Source: Aulosira sp. FACHB-615 (lineage in GTDB: Bacteria > Cyanobacteriota > Cyanobacteriia > Cyanobacteriales > Nostocaceae). From it: DNA of 64,000 nucleotides. Location: assembly GCF_014698045.1 (NCBI RefSeq), contig NZ_JACJSE010000010.1, positions 210,383 to 274,382 on the forward strand, given 5' to 3'. Shown piece by piece: positions 18,515-27,431 of this stretch. Within the stretch, counting starts at the first letter, position 1. Every line of letters starts with the position of its first letter. The position numbers and the translations under genes are program-made. The notes beneath the pieces were generated by a model, which was not told the origin of the DNA, ran no database searches, and saw only the letters and a program-made list of their open reading frames with translations.

Positions 18515-19549
18515 TTATTCAATACTGCTAATGGCATTCAATGATTTTTCAACTTCTCTAAAGTCAACACCAATAGCTCGTAGGGCGTGCCACAAATGAC
18601 CTTGTAAGAAAAAGAAAGCTAAGAAAAAGTGGGCGTTAGCTAACCATGCTCTAGAACTAAAATCGCCATTGGCTAACTTAACAGTATCGGCAAAATAAGG
18701 AGTGACACCCAGTTTCAGTTCTAAGGGCGCACCATAAAACTCTACAGGATAAGCTAAGGTGTTGACAGCACAGAAGTAAGCTGCAACAAATCCAGCTAAG
18801 GCAATACCACCTAAAGAGTAAGAAAGAATTGCTTCTCCAGAAAAGATTAAGAGCTTTTTCGCCCAAGGTAAAGGTTCTTGAATAATGTGCCAGATCCCGC
18901 CACCAATGAGGATTAAACCTACATAGATATGACCACCAACTAAGTCTTCTAGGTTATTAACATCTACAAAATGAGTTTGATAGCCATAGATAACCAACGG
19001 GTTGAGGGTAGGGTTAGTAACTACTCTGACAGCATGAGTTACGGAGTCGTATAGCCCTCCCCAGAACATAGCTTTGCCGACCAATAATAAAGCAGCTACA
19101 CCCAAAAATAAAAGATGATGACCTAAAATCAACCCAAGTTGTTTAGGATCATTCCATTCAAAGTGAAATTTACGTGCAGAACCAGTTGTATTTTTTAAGT
19201 TGCGTGGTGCTTTGAAGGTATGAAATAGCGCACCTGCTCCCAGAACGGCGGACGAGATTAAATGCAAGGCTCCGATGAGGAAATAAGGGTAGCTATCGAC
19301 TATCTGACCAGCTGCACCAATACCAATACCCAAAGTAGCTAAATGGGGAAGCAGGATGAGTCCTTGTTCTCCCATCGGAATTTCAGGCTTATAACGAGAG
19401 ATTTCAAACCATGTAAATGCCCCTGCCCAAAACATCGAAAGTGCGGCTTGGGCTACGTGTGCGCCGATAAATAAGCCAGAGAGATTGGCAAAGCGGGCGT
19501 TACCAACCCACCAACCATATTTGACGTTGGGATTATCGTATGTCTGCAT
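18515..19549 (-). CDS. isiA: Iron-stress-induced chlorophyll-binding protein IsiA (CP43')
   Basis: The 344 residues have the usual IsiA length and motifs: YGWWVGNARFANLSG at the start, GEQGLILLPHLATLG, FHFEWNDPKQL, PLVIYGYQT, VGGHIYVG and the full lumenal loop before the last helix ending LWHALRA. It forms rings round photosystem I under iron shortage and binds chlorophyll a. In cyanobacteria isiA is repressed by Fur and by the antisense RNA IsrR. A Fur-box-like sequence lies about 250 bp upstream (19798-19812). Its neighbours isiB and the hydrolase fit the isi locus. Confidence 0.96.
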   Translation of the reverse strand: MQTYDNPNVKYGWWVGNARFANLSGLFIGAHVAQAALSMFWAGAFTWFEISRYKPEIPMGEQGLILLPHLATLGIGIGAAGQIVDSYPYFLIGALHLISSAVLGAGALFHTFKAPRNLKNTTGSARKFHFEWNDPKQLGLILGHHLLFLGVAALLLVGKAMFWGGLYDSVTHAVRVVTNPTLNPLVIYGYQTHFVDVNNLEDLVGGHIYVGLILIGGGIWHIIQEPLPWAKKLLIFSGEAILSYSLGGIALAGFVAAYFCAVNTLAYPVEFYGAPLELKLGVTPYFADTVKLANGDFSSRAWLANAHFFLAFFFLQGHLWHALRAIGVDFREVEKSLNAISSIE

Positions 19550-19635
19550 TGGTTTCTAATCTATGAGTTGTTGCTAGAAATACTCAAGTAGTGACTAATT
19601 AACTTCAAAGTTCAACAGTTGACACAATAACCGAT

Positions 19636-19743
19636 ACAACAAGGCAAAAGTCAAAGGGCAAAAGGAAAAAGAAGGAATATTGATACCACAAGCCTTTGAG
19701 CAATTTCTTATGGTCTGTTTATTTACGCCAACCTGTACTAGAG
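19636..19743. repeat. 108-bp dispersed repeat, copy 1 (isiA leader region)
   Basis: It starts ACAACAAGGCAAAAG and ends ACCTGTACTAGAG, matching 46791-46898 in the same orientation at roughly nine bases in ten. The middle block 'GATACCACAAGCC' and the run from TGGTCTG to TTTACGCC are identical. It lies between the Fur-like site and the isiA start. Confidence 0.8.
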
Positions 19744-19797
19744 AGAATTTTAAGCTTGAAGTTAATAGTTGGTTTGTTGCTTACAAATCTAATTTAT

Positions 19798-19812
19798 TGA
19801 AAATTATTCTTA
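19798..19812. promoter_or_regulatory. Fur-box-like site upstream of isiA
   Basis: TGAAAATTATTCTTA matches the 7-1-7 Fur core TGATAATnATTATCA at 11 of 14 positions. It is in the 494-bp gap between the hydrolase and isiA, where an iron-controlled promoter is expected. The distance to the isiA start (about 250 bp) is long, and the repeat at 19636 lies between. The rest of the gap holds no gene. Confidence 0.45.
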
Positions 19813-20043
19813 ATAGCAATAGGTATTACAAAACTTAACAATTAGAAATTAGGAGTAATTAAACAGCAAAAAACAGACGACAAGAGTTGATTTTGTCGCT
19901 GTCTAAATGTTAGATAAAAATTAACTAGGGAAGTATTTATGACCCTAGAGTATGTACGGAGGTTCTATTTGGGAAATAGAGGAAGGAGACAAGAGAGAGA
20001 AGTTTGTTTGATAAAGTTTGGAGAATAAATAAAGTGTCTGTGG

Positions 20044-20796
20044 TTAATTTTTCAAAGTGATAGAAAATAGTTGAGTTTTAGCTATGATTGGTGAATGATA
20101 TGGTTGCCAAAAGCGTAATATGGCTTCTCCAACTGGCTGGGGGTAGAAGTAGTGAAAGAAATGATATCCTTTGGAATATTCCCAGAAATCATCTTCTGGT
20201 TTAAACATTTTCAACCATTTTTCTAATGTTGGGGAATTGACAATCGGATCATTCTGACTCCCACAAACCATCATTGGCATAGAAACGCCACCTGTAGGTA
20301 AGTCAATTAACTTAAATAGAGAGTGGGATAAAGGTGTTTGCTCTAAGTCTCTCTTTAATACGGCGATTAGTTTTTTGGTAGTGTTATGTGGTTGTTCACC
20401 AAATAGATGACGAACGGTATTTGCTAATATCTGTTCACGACTGATAGGAAATAATTGTCGTTGCAGATAATAGTGGACATGCCAAGTGTTTGCAGGTTGA
20501 GAGGCGACAGATAAAAGCACAAGCGATCGCACTTTTTCGGGATATCGCCGCGCATAAGTCAGAGCGATCGCACCACCCGCACCATGACCTGCTAAATTTA
20601 TTGGGTAAGCACATGCTGATAAAAACTCATCCAATAAATCTACAGCCTCATCTATGGAACTGCCTTCATCTTTACCGGAACGATATTCCCACTGAGCTAC
20701 ATTTACATATTGCGAGATGTATTGTAATAAGGGTTGATCGAAACGCTGCAATACAGGACTAGAACTAATCCATACAACATCAATATCATCATACAT
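20044..20796 (-). CDS. isiC: IsiC-like alpha/beta hydrolase-fold protein, nucleophile Ser replaced by Gly
   Basis: The 250 residues have the alpha/beta-hydrolase pattern NLAGHGAGGAIALTYARRYP at the nucleophile elbow. The elbow reads G-H-G-A-G, so Gly72 stands where Ser is expected (codon ggt on the - strand, 20581-20583). A candidate acid (SQNDP) and a His near KGYHFF are present. In other cyanobacteria an alpha/beta-hydrolase gene, isiC, belongs to the isiAB operon, and here it lies between isiB and isiA, so the name is given by position and fold. It may be non-catalytic, for example a binding protein. Confidence 0.75.
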   Translation of the reverse strand: MYDDIDVVWISSSPVLQRFDQPLLQYISQYVNVAQWEYRSGKDEGSSIDEAVDLLDEFLSACAYPINLAGHGAGGAIALTYARRYPEKVRSLVLLSVASQPANTWHVHYYLQRQLFPISREQILANTVRHLFGEQPHNTTKKLIAVLKRDLEQTPLSHSLFKLIDLPTGGVSMPMMVCGSQNDPIVNSPTLEKWLKMFKPEDDFWEYSKGYHFFHYFYPQPVGEAILRFWQPYHSPIIAKTQLFSITLKN

Positions 20797-20924
20797 AAAA
20801 ACTCTATAACCTCAAAGATTTATGACATTCAATCATCAGGTATATAAACTGTCAGGATCAGAAATTACGCACCAAAATTGTCTATATATGTGCGTAATTT
20901 CTGCCCTAAATTCTGATACTCACA

Positions 20925-21437
20925 CTACAAACCAAACTCTCTTTTTAACTGGGATACCCAATCTTTTATCCGTTTATCTGTTAAATCAGATTGATTATCC
21001 TCATCAATAGCTAACCCGACGAATTTGCCATTTTTTAAAGCTTTAGAATCGTTAAAGTCATAACCGTCAGTTGACCAATAGCCGACAGTTTTTCCTCCGC
21101 GTTGAGAAATCTTTTCTTCTAAAATTCCCATTGCATCCTGAAAATTATCAGCATATCCAATTTGGTCGCCAGTTCCAAAATAAGCAACTACTTTACCACT
21201 AAAATTTATGTCGTCTAGTTCGGGAAAAAAGCCTTCCCAATCACTTTGTAATTCACCAACATTCCAAGTAGGACAACCAATAATCAGATATTGATACTCT
21301 TCAAAATCAACAGTATCCGCTTGAGAAATATCGTGTAGTGTGACTACACCATTACCAAACTCATCCCGAATGATTTCCGCCACAGATTCAGTCTTACCTG
21401 TTTGAGTACCGTAGAATAAGCCAATTTTTTGCGACAT
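20925..21437 (-). CDS. isiB: Flavodoxin (iron-stress electron carrier)
   Basis: The 170 residues from the ATG at 21437 (a TTG four codons earlier is less likely) have the FMN phosphate loop GTQTGKTES (10-18), the CPTWNVGELQSDW loop and the FGTGDQIGYADNF loop of long-chain flavodoxins. It replaces ferredoxin between photosystem I and FNR when iron is short. It is first in the - strand series flavodoxin-hydrolase-isiA-pcb, the reverse of the isiA-isiB order common elsewhere. No convincing Fur box was found in its upstream gap. Confidence 0.95.
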   Translation of the reverse strand: MSQKIGLFYGTQTGKTESVAEIIRDEFGNGVVTLHDISQADTVDFEEYQYLIIGCPTWNVGELQSDWEGFFPELDDINFSGKVVAYFGTGDQIGYADNFQDAMGILEEKISQRGGKTVGYWSTDGYDFNDSKALKNGKFVGLAIDEDNQSDLTDKRIKDWVSQLKREFGL

Positions 21438-21930
21438 CTTCAACCCCAATATTGAGAAAGTTTACTATTGATCATCAACAAATATCTAGCTCTTAGCGAT
21501 GATATTTGCAGCAAAATAAACTATGTCTGTTGTTCTCAACAGACAAAAAGCAGTTTTGCATCTTATTTGGCTAAAGCTTCTGGACTTTGGATGCCATATC
21601 TGATGTTAGCTATATAATTGCCAAACTTATTGAGATATATATTCAATAAGCTTTGAGCATATCTTATCAGATTTATTGAGATAGTTTGTCAGTAAAAGCA
21701 AAAAATTTTTGTAAAAATGCAAGATGAATAGGACTGGCGTGTATACAGAGAGCCTGTAGAGAATGGGTGTAAGGGTATAGAAGTGTAAATATTTACTCCC
21801 TGCCCCTGTTTTTTTTACACCTACACCCTTGTTTTAAACTGCTATAGTAGTTCTTGGTTGGATGAGGTAGACTTTATCTAACCAAAAATCGCCATAGTAC
21901 AATTTTTGTGATTAGTAACATTCTAAAAAT
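21438..21930. other. Intergenic between divergent isiB and CAAD genes, with a palindrome
   Basis: No gene is seen. A perfect inverted repeat CTTATTGA-(9)-TCAATAAG lies at 21626-21650, about 190 bp upstream of isiB and 280 bp upstream of the CAAD gene, with a further TTATTGAGATA half-site near 21678. It may be an operator. From 21760 to 21840 there is a pyrimidine-rich dispersed repeat ('CTCCCTGCCCCTGTT'). Confidence 0.4.
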
Positions 21931-22350
21931 ATGGCACTCGAACAAGAATTTCATTCTATAGATGTGACATCTTCAACAAGTACAGTCGCCATTGAAGGTG
22001 TAGATACACAAAACTTACCAAAGCTACCACCTGCGGGTAAATCTCAGACGCAATGGCAGCAAGTATCTCAGTTTTTAGAGCAGTTCCCTGATAATTTAAA
22101 TCGTTTTTGGCAGGCATACCAATTGCCTTTGATAGCTGTAGTTGTAGTTTTGGCAGCTACTGTTACACTGAGAGTTGCGATCGCCATACTCAATGCCATT
22201 AATGACCTGCCCCTGTTAGAACCAACGTTAGAGTTAATTGGCATTGTTTACTCCACTTGGTTTGTATTGCGTTATCTTTTACAAGCTTCCACTCGCCAAG
22301 AATTGTGGGCAGAAATTCGCGTTTTAACAGCCCAAGTTTTAGGAGATTGA
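21931..22350 (+). CDS. CAAD-domain thylakoid membrane protein
   Basis: The 139 residues have a variable soluble N-terminus and then two close membrane helices (PLIAVVVVLAATVTLRVAIA and LLEPTLELIGIVYSTWFVLR) ending in TRQELWAEI. This is the CAAD domain, also found appended to some cyanobacterial aminoacyl-tRNA synthetases and in plastid CURT1-like proteins. A thylakoid location is expected. It stands alone on the + strand. Confidence 0.85.
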   Translation: MALEQEFHSIDVTSSTSTVAIEGVDTQNLPKLPPAGKSQTQWQQVSQFLEQFPDNLNRFWQAYQLPLIAVVVVLAATVTLRVAIAILNAINDLPLLEPTLELIGIVYSTWFVLRYLLQASTRQELWAEIRVLTAQVLGD

Positions 22351-22378
22351 AGAAGTCTGAAGTCTGAAGTAGTAGTAG

Positions 22379-22407
22379 GATGCGTTATGGCTTCAGCCTA
22401 ACGCATC
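22379..22407. terminator. Hairpin after the CAAD gene
   Basis: GATGCGTTA-(11)-TAACGCATC is a perfect 9-bp stem 28 bp after the stop. It has no T-run and resembles a common cyanobacterial repeat (compare 54784-54812), so the terminator role is only likely. Confidence 0.4.
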
Positions 22408-22448
22408 GCTTGATTATTGTATTTTTTAAATTATCAATACTCCTCTCC

Positions 22449-22535
22449 TTTAAAAGTGCTGAGTGCCGTACACTGAGCGTTCGCGCAGCGTCTCCATCAG
22501 GAGAAGCCGAAGTGTGTGTGCTGAGTGCTGAGTAA
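22449..22535. repeat. Nested dispersed repeat
   Basis: A 'GTGCTGAGTGC..TACACTGAGCG...CGAAGTG' repeat shared with 43680-43742 is interrupted here by a block TTCGCGCAGCGTCTCC...GGAGAAG (22480-22506) that is absent there. The same block occurs at 13819-13845. The remaining bases up to 22650 hold a 'CCCTTGTCT' repeat and no gene. Confidence 0.6.
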
Positions 22536-22650
22536 AAATGCTAGTCCCACTTTCATACTTGGCTATGAAGCTTGTTTCATTGCGACTCCCTTGTCTTCCT
22601 TGTCTCCTCTTTCCCCCTATCTATTCATAAAACAAAACTGCTAAATATGA

Positions 22651-24711
22651 TTAACTCACCGTAATCACTACGCCTAAACTCTCATTCGCTAACCTATCAA
22701 CTGCACAAACAGCATAAGTTCCAGGTTGAACGGTGGCGAAGGTTGTACCAGCAGATAAAATACGCTGAAGAGTCCAGCTATCACCACTTTGGCGGTAAAG
22801 TGTCCAAGACCTGACAGGCTGATTATCTCCTGGTTGCCAGTTCAGTTTACCATCTTTAAATTGCAAGGCTTGGGGAGGGGTAACTTGGGCTGCACTCCGC
22901 CAAGGCATAGCAGGTACTATTGCAGGTCTAGAATAAAGAGAGCTTTTAAATTGGTCAGCAATACCGCGCCGATTTTGATTAATCGCACTCATACTAAAGA
23001 AAATATTTCCTAGAGATAAGTTGCTGGCTAAGTTGCGGGAAATTTTGACTTGTTTGTCAATTTCATCGTCTTTCCAAGCTTTACCATCTAGTTGACCGAG
23101 ATTATTTCCGGCGTAAATATGTCGCTGCTGAGAATTAATTTCTGTCCACCATCGCAGTAGTGCGGGATAGCTTTGTTTGCTTTGGTCAATTCGCCAATAA
23201 AGTTGCGGTGCTAAATAATCAATCCAACCTTGTTCTAACCATTTGCGTGAATCAGCATACAATACACTGTAAGCATCTAAACCAGTGATTCCCGCAGGTT
23301 GTCCGGGGCGATAAATTCCAAATGGACTAATCCCAAATTTGACATAAGGCTTGGTTGTTTTGATTCCTTCCGAAAGCCGCAACACCATTTGATTGACATT
23401 TTCCCGTCGCCAATCATCTAAACTTAATAAACCACCTGCGGCTCTGTATGCGGCGTAGGTTTTATTATCAGGAAAAGATTGTCCTTGGATGGGATAGGGA
23501 TAAAAATAATCATCTAAGTGAATAGCATCGATGTCATAGCGCCGCACAACATCAAGAATGACATTGTAGGCTCTATCTTGAACAATTTTTGAGCCAGGGT
23601 CCATCCACAGTTGATTGCCCCACTGATAAACTACTTCTGGATGGGTAAGTGCGATGTGGGGGCGGACATTGGGAGAACCTTTGATGCTAGTTTTGGCGCG
23701 GTAAGGGTTAAACCAAGCGTGAACTTCGATATTGCGTTTGTGACATTCAGCGATCGCAAACTCTAAAGGATCATAAAATGGTTCGGGCGCTCTGCCTTGA
23801 GTTCCCGTAATCCAAGCACTCCAAGGTTCTAATTCCGAAGCATACAAAGCATCACCTTCAGGACGCACTTGCAAAATCAAAGCGTTGAAATTCAGTGCTT
23901 GTAATTGGTTGACAATTTCTAAAAATTCTGACCTTTGCTGTGCTGTTGAAAGTCCCGCCTTAGAAGGCCAATCACTATTCCACACCGACGCTACCCAAGC
24001 CCCACGAAACTCGCGTGTATGGCTGACTTTCACAGTACTAGATACGGGGGGTCTAGGTGTGGGTGTGGGTGTGGGTGTGGGTGTCGGTGTGGGTGTTGTG
24101 GTTGGTGGAACTACAAGATAAACAGAAGATATCTTTTGAGCATTACCCAGATAAACTAAAGCTTGATAAACTATCGCCGCCACATCGCCGCGAGTTGCAG
24201 CTGTGGCGTAATTGAGTAATTTAATATTGGGGAAACTAGCAACAAAACCTGCACTCGTAGCTAAAGCGATTTGATTTCTAGCATAACCAGGAATATTGGC
24301 TGCGTCTTGATAAATTTGTGAAAGTTGGTTTACTAAGTCGGGTTTGATTTTTGCTGCTATGTCTAAACCGTTGACTAGAGAAACTAAAACATCACCCCTA
24401 GCAATGCGATTACTGGGACGAAAATATTTATCAGGGTAGCCGGTTAAAAACCCTGTTTCGTAAGCTTTTTGGATGGCGCTTGCAGCCCAGTTATTTGCCG
24501 GAACATCAACAAACGGAGTATATTGGCGCTTGACTGGGACTGTAAAAACTGCTGCAACAATCGCCGCAAATTCAGCACGAGTTACTGAGTTATCGGGGCG
24601 AAAAGTACCGTTGGGATAGCCATTTAAAATGCGCCGCGCTGCTAAGGCTTCAATAAACGGACGCGCCCAATGGTTTTGAGTGTCTGAGAAGCGTGCAGTA
24701 GTAGAGACCAT
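22651..24711 (-). CDS. SLH-domain protein with GHL10/DUF187-type glycosidase-like domain
   Basis: The 686 residues begin with three S-layer-homology repeats (about 5-50, 63-110 and 140-185; NHWARPFIEAL, NNWAASAIQKAY and GYARNQIALATSAG type). Next come a Pro-Thr linker (205-225) and a TIM-barrel domain starting EFRGAWVASVWNSDWP with HAWFNPYRA and IHLDDYFYPYP, the pattern of the family-10-like glycosyl-hydrolase-like group. The last 70 residues look Ig-like. No signal peptide is seen, and a TAA stop five codons before the ATG rules out an N-terminal extension, which is odd for an SLH protein. The role is probably cell-envelope polysaccharide binding or cleavage. Confidence 0.9.
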   Translation of the reverse strand: MVSTTARFSDTQNHWARPFIEALAARRILNGYPNGTFRPDNSVTRAEFAAIVAAVFTVPVKRQYTPFVDVPANNWAASAIQKAYETGFLTGYPDKYFRPSNRIARGDVLVSLVNGLDIAAKIKPDLVNQLSQIYQDAANIPGYARNQIALATSAGFVASFPNIKLLNYATAATRGDVAAIVYQALVYLGNAQKISSVYLVVPPTTTPTPTPTPTPTPTPRPPVSSTVKVSHTREFRGAWVASVWNSDWPSKAGLSTAQQRSEFLEIVNQLQALNFNALILQVRPEGDALYASELEPWSAWITGTQGRAPEPFYDPLEFAIAECHKRNIEVHAWFNPYRAKTSIKGSPNVRPHIALTHPEVVYQWGNQLWMDPGSKIVQDRAYNVILDVVRRYDIDAIHLDDYFYPYPIQGQSFPDNKTYAAYRAAGGLLSLDDWRRENVNQMVLRLSEGIKTTKPYVKFGISPFGIYRPGQPAGITGLDAYSVLYADSRKWLEQGWIDYLAPQLYWRIDQSKQSYPALLRWWTEINSQQRHIYAGNNLGQLDGKAWKDDEIDKQVKISRNLASNLSLGNIFFSMSAINQNRRGIADQFKSSLYSRPAIVPAMPWRSAAQVTPPQALQFKDGKLNWQPGDNQPVRSWTLYRQSGDSWTLQRILSAGTTFATVQPGTYAVCAVDRLANESLGVVITVS
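24056..24096. repeat. GGGTGT hexamer microsatellite inside the SLH gene
   Basis: Six to seven near-identical GGTGTG-type hexamers (one with a C) encode the Pro-Thr linker on the - strand. Hexamer gain or loss would change linker length without a frameshift. Confidence 0.8.
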
Positions 24712-24901
24712 TGTTGATTGCCATTAGTTTGCTTGGCTGGATTCTAACAGCGCGATCGCAATTCCTCCCGGACTTTTGCAGAAATTTTCATATTTGGCAA
24801 CATTTTCTGCACTGCGGCGACAGTTGGCGTTAACTGTAGTGTTTATTAGAACAATTACGAGTAATTTAGTATTGAACATGAATCAATCAAAAGGCTAGTG
24901 T

Positions 24902-25957
24902 ATGAGGCTAAATTTGAGTCGCCGTCAATTTGTGGTATTTGGTTCAGCTACCTTTGCTACCAGTTTGCTACTGAAAGCTTGTAGTAGTAACCAACCGCAG
25001 ACACCCACAGCGAGTAGTGGCGCTGAAGGGTTTAAAATAGCGATCGCTCTCCCTGGAGTCATCACCGATAAAGCCTGGAATCAGTCTGGCTATGAAGGCG
25101 TAAACCTAGTCAAACAAAAACTCGGTGCAGAAATCGCATATATAGAACAAGTCGCCCAAGCTGATCAAACAGAAGCCTTAACGGATTTTGCGCGTAAAGG
25201 TTACAATTTAGTTTTTGCCCACGGCGGGCAATTTGATGCAGCAATAGAACAAGTGGCGACACAATTTCCTAATACATTTTTTGTGGGTGTGAATGGAAAT
25301 GTGAAAGGTGAAAATATTGCATCTTTACGCATAGATCACTTACAAGGTAGCTATTTGTGCGGGATTATTGCGGCTGCTATGACTAAATCTAATAAATTAG
25401 CTTACATTGCTGGGCAAGAATTTCAAGCAACTCAAGAAGAATTACGCGGCTTTGAATTAGGTGCAAAATCAGTTAAACCAAATATGCAAATTGTTTCCAC
25501 ATTTACAGGCGATTGGAATGATGTCGCCAAAGCAAAAGAAGCCACACTCGCTTTAATTTCTGCGGGTGCAGATGTGATTTATCAATGGTTAGATAGCGCC
25601 TCACCCGCAGTTTTGCAAACAGCCAGTGATAAAGGGGTTTATGCCTTTGGTAATACCAAAGACCAATTAGATGTCGCGCCCAAAGCAGTGTTAACTAGTG
25701 CAGTTAAAAGATTAGATTTAGCCATAACTTACTTAGCAGAGTTAGCCCAGCAAAAACAGTTAAAAGGACAGATATATTCTATCGGGTTAGAAAGACCTGA
25801 TATTTTGAACTTAGGCAACTTTACCGCTAGTATTCCTGAGCAAGTTAAAAATAATGTCCTGAAAGTCAGACAAGAAATTATTGATAAAAAAATCACCTTT
25901 GAGAATTGCCAAGCAGATGGTAAAAATACTCGTTGTGTGAAAAAAGTATCAGCATAA
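24902..25957 (+). CDS. BMP-family substrate-binding lipoprotein of a nucleoside-type ABC importer
   Basis: The 351 residues open with a twin-arginine SRRQF signal and a lipobox ending at Cys27 (LKAC). The mature part has family motifs for BmpA/Med/PnrA proteins: IALPGVITDKAWNQSGYEG, FAHGGQFDAA, FVGVNGNV and YIAGQ. Related proteins bind purine or other nucleosides. It is the first gene of the importer; the ATPase starts five bases after its stop. Confidence 0.92.
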   Translation: MRLNLSRRQFVVFGSATFATSLLLKACSSNQPQTPTASSGAEGFKIAIALPGVITDKAWNQSGYEGVNLVKQKLGAEIAYIEQVAQADQTEALTDFARKGYNLVFAHGGQFDAAIEQVATQFPNTFFVGVNGNVKGENIASLRIDHLQGSYLCGIIAAAMTKSNKLAYIAGQEFQATQEELRGFELGAKSVKPNMQIVSTFTGDWNDVAKAKEATLALISAGADVIYQWLDSASPAVLQTASDKGVYAFGNTKDQLDVAPKAVLTSAVKRLDLAITYLAELAQQKQLKGQIYSIGLERPDILNLGNFTASIPEQVKNNVLKVRQEIIDKKITFENCQADGKNTRCVKKVSA

Positions 25958-25961
25958 ATAA

Positions 25962-27425
25962 ATGACATATTTACGCTTAGAAAATATCACTAAACGTTTT
26001 GGCTCATTTGTTGCTAACGATAACATTAGCTTGAGTGTAAATTCTGGTCAGATTCATGCAATTTTAGGTGAAAACGGTGCAGGTAAGACCACTTTAATGA
26101 AGATGATCAGTGGTTTATCTCAGCCTGATACTGGGCAGATATATATACAAGATAAACCAGTAAAAATTACCTCGCCTAATACTGCTACAAAACTTGGTAT
26201 TGGCATGATTTACCAACATTTCATGCTTGTACCTCAGTTGACTGTTACCGAAAATATTATCTTGGGATTGAAAAATAGCTGGCGTTTAAATTTGCAACAA
26301 AAATATCAGGAAATTGCGGCTTTATCTCAAGCTTATGGGTTAGAAATTGACCCCAGCGCCAAGGTAGAAGATTTACCAGTGGGAATACAACAGCGTGTCG
26401 AAATTCTTAAAGTTCTTTACCGCCAAGCCAAACTTTTAATTCTCGATGAACCAACCGCCGTCTTAACACCACCAGAAGTTGATTCATTGATTGGAATTTT
26501 ACGGCAATTAGCTGCTGCTGGTAACACGATTATTTTTATCAGTCACAAATTAGAGGAAGTAATTAAACTCTGTGATAGCGTCACAGTATTACGCCGAGGA
26601 AAGGTAGTCGCCACAACCACTACTGAGGCTGTTACACCGCAAAATTTAGCAGAATTAATGGTAGGGTATGAAGTTGATTTACAAGTTAATAAATCACCTG
26701 CTTTACCAGAAAAAGTAGTATTGACGGTAGAGAATTTACAAGTTCCAGATGATAGAAATATTTATGCTGTGGGTGATGTGTCATTTGAACTACGTGCCGG
26801 AGAAATATTAGGAATTGCGGGTGTTGATGGCAATGGACAAAGAGAATTAGCGGATGCAATTACAGGTTTACGTAAAATTAAGCAAGGAAAAATAGAGTTA
26901 AAAAAATATTCAACGATTGCTTATATCCCTGAAGATAGACAAAAGATAGGTTTGATATTGCAATTTAGCATTGCCCAAAACTTAATTTTAAAAGCTTTTA
27001 AAAAATTCCCATTTTGTCGTAATTATCTCTTACAACCAGCAGTCATCAAAAATCATGCCCAAGCTGCAATGCAAACATTCGATATCCGCGCGACAGGAGA
27101 AGATATTCAAGTTAGTCAACTATCGGGAGGAAACCAACAAAAAGTAGTATTGGCGCGAGAACTGGCGGGGGAACCTGATTTAATTGTCGCTATGCAACCC
27201 ACCAGGGGGTTAGATGTGGGGGCGATGACGGCGGTACATTTACAGTTGTTAGCAGAACGCGATCGCGGTGCGGCGATATTGTATATTTCTACTGAGTTAG
27301 AAGAAATCATGGCGATGAGCGATCGCATTGCCGTAATCTACAGAGGTAAGTTCGTTGCTATTTTAGACGCACAGACAGCAACAGTGGAAGAAATTGGTCT
27401 ATTAATGGCTGGGGGAAAACTATAA
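25962..27425 (+). CDS. Double-domain ABC ATPase of the BMP-type importer
   Basis: The 487 residues hold two ABC cassettes. The first has Walker A GENGAGKTT and Walker B LLILDEP. The second has a relaxed P-loop (GVDGNGQRE), the signature LSGGNQQKVVLARELA and PTRGLD, as in the sugar/nucleoside (RbsA/YufO-like) group. It would power the permeases at 30024 and 31105, but 2.6 kb of other genes lie between. Confidence 0.94.
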   Translation: MTYLRLENITKRFGSFVANDNISLSVNSGQIHAILGENGAGKTTLMKMISGLSQPDTGQIYIQDKPVKITSPNTATKLGIGMIYQHFMLVPQLTVTENIILGLKNSWRLNLQQKYQEIAALSQAYGLEIDPSAKVEDLPVGIQQRVEILKVLYRQAKLLILDEPTAVLTPPEVDSLIGILRQLAAAGNTIIFISHKLEEVIKLCDSVTVLRRGKVVATTTTEAVTPQNLAELMVGYEVDLQVNKSPALPEKVVLTVENLQVPDDRNIYAVGDVSFELRAGEILGIAGVDGNGQRELADAITGLRKIKQGKIELKKYSTIAYIPEDRQKIGLILQFSIAQNLILKAFKKFPFCRNYLLQPAVIKNHAQAAMQTFDIRATGEDIQVSQLSGGNQQKVVLARELAGEPDLIVAMQPTRGLDVGAMTAVHLQLLAERDRGAAILYISTELEEIMAMSDRIAVIYRGKFVAILDAQTATVEEIGLLMAGGKL

Positions 27426-27431
27426 AATAAA

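Noticed and set aside
21450..21490. TTGATCATCAA near isiB as a Fur box
   Set aside because: Short palindrome that matches the Fur core poorly.
24056..24096. GGGTGT array as a CRISPR-like or telomere-like repeat
   Set aside because: Six-base units without spacers, in frame in a Pro-Thr linker.
23885..24121. 78-codon ORF with a GVGVGV tail
   Set aside because: Antisense reading of the hexamer microsatellite in the SLH gene.
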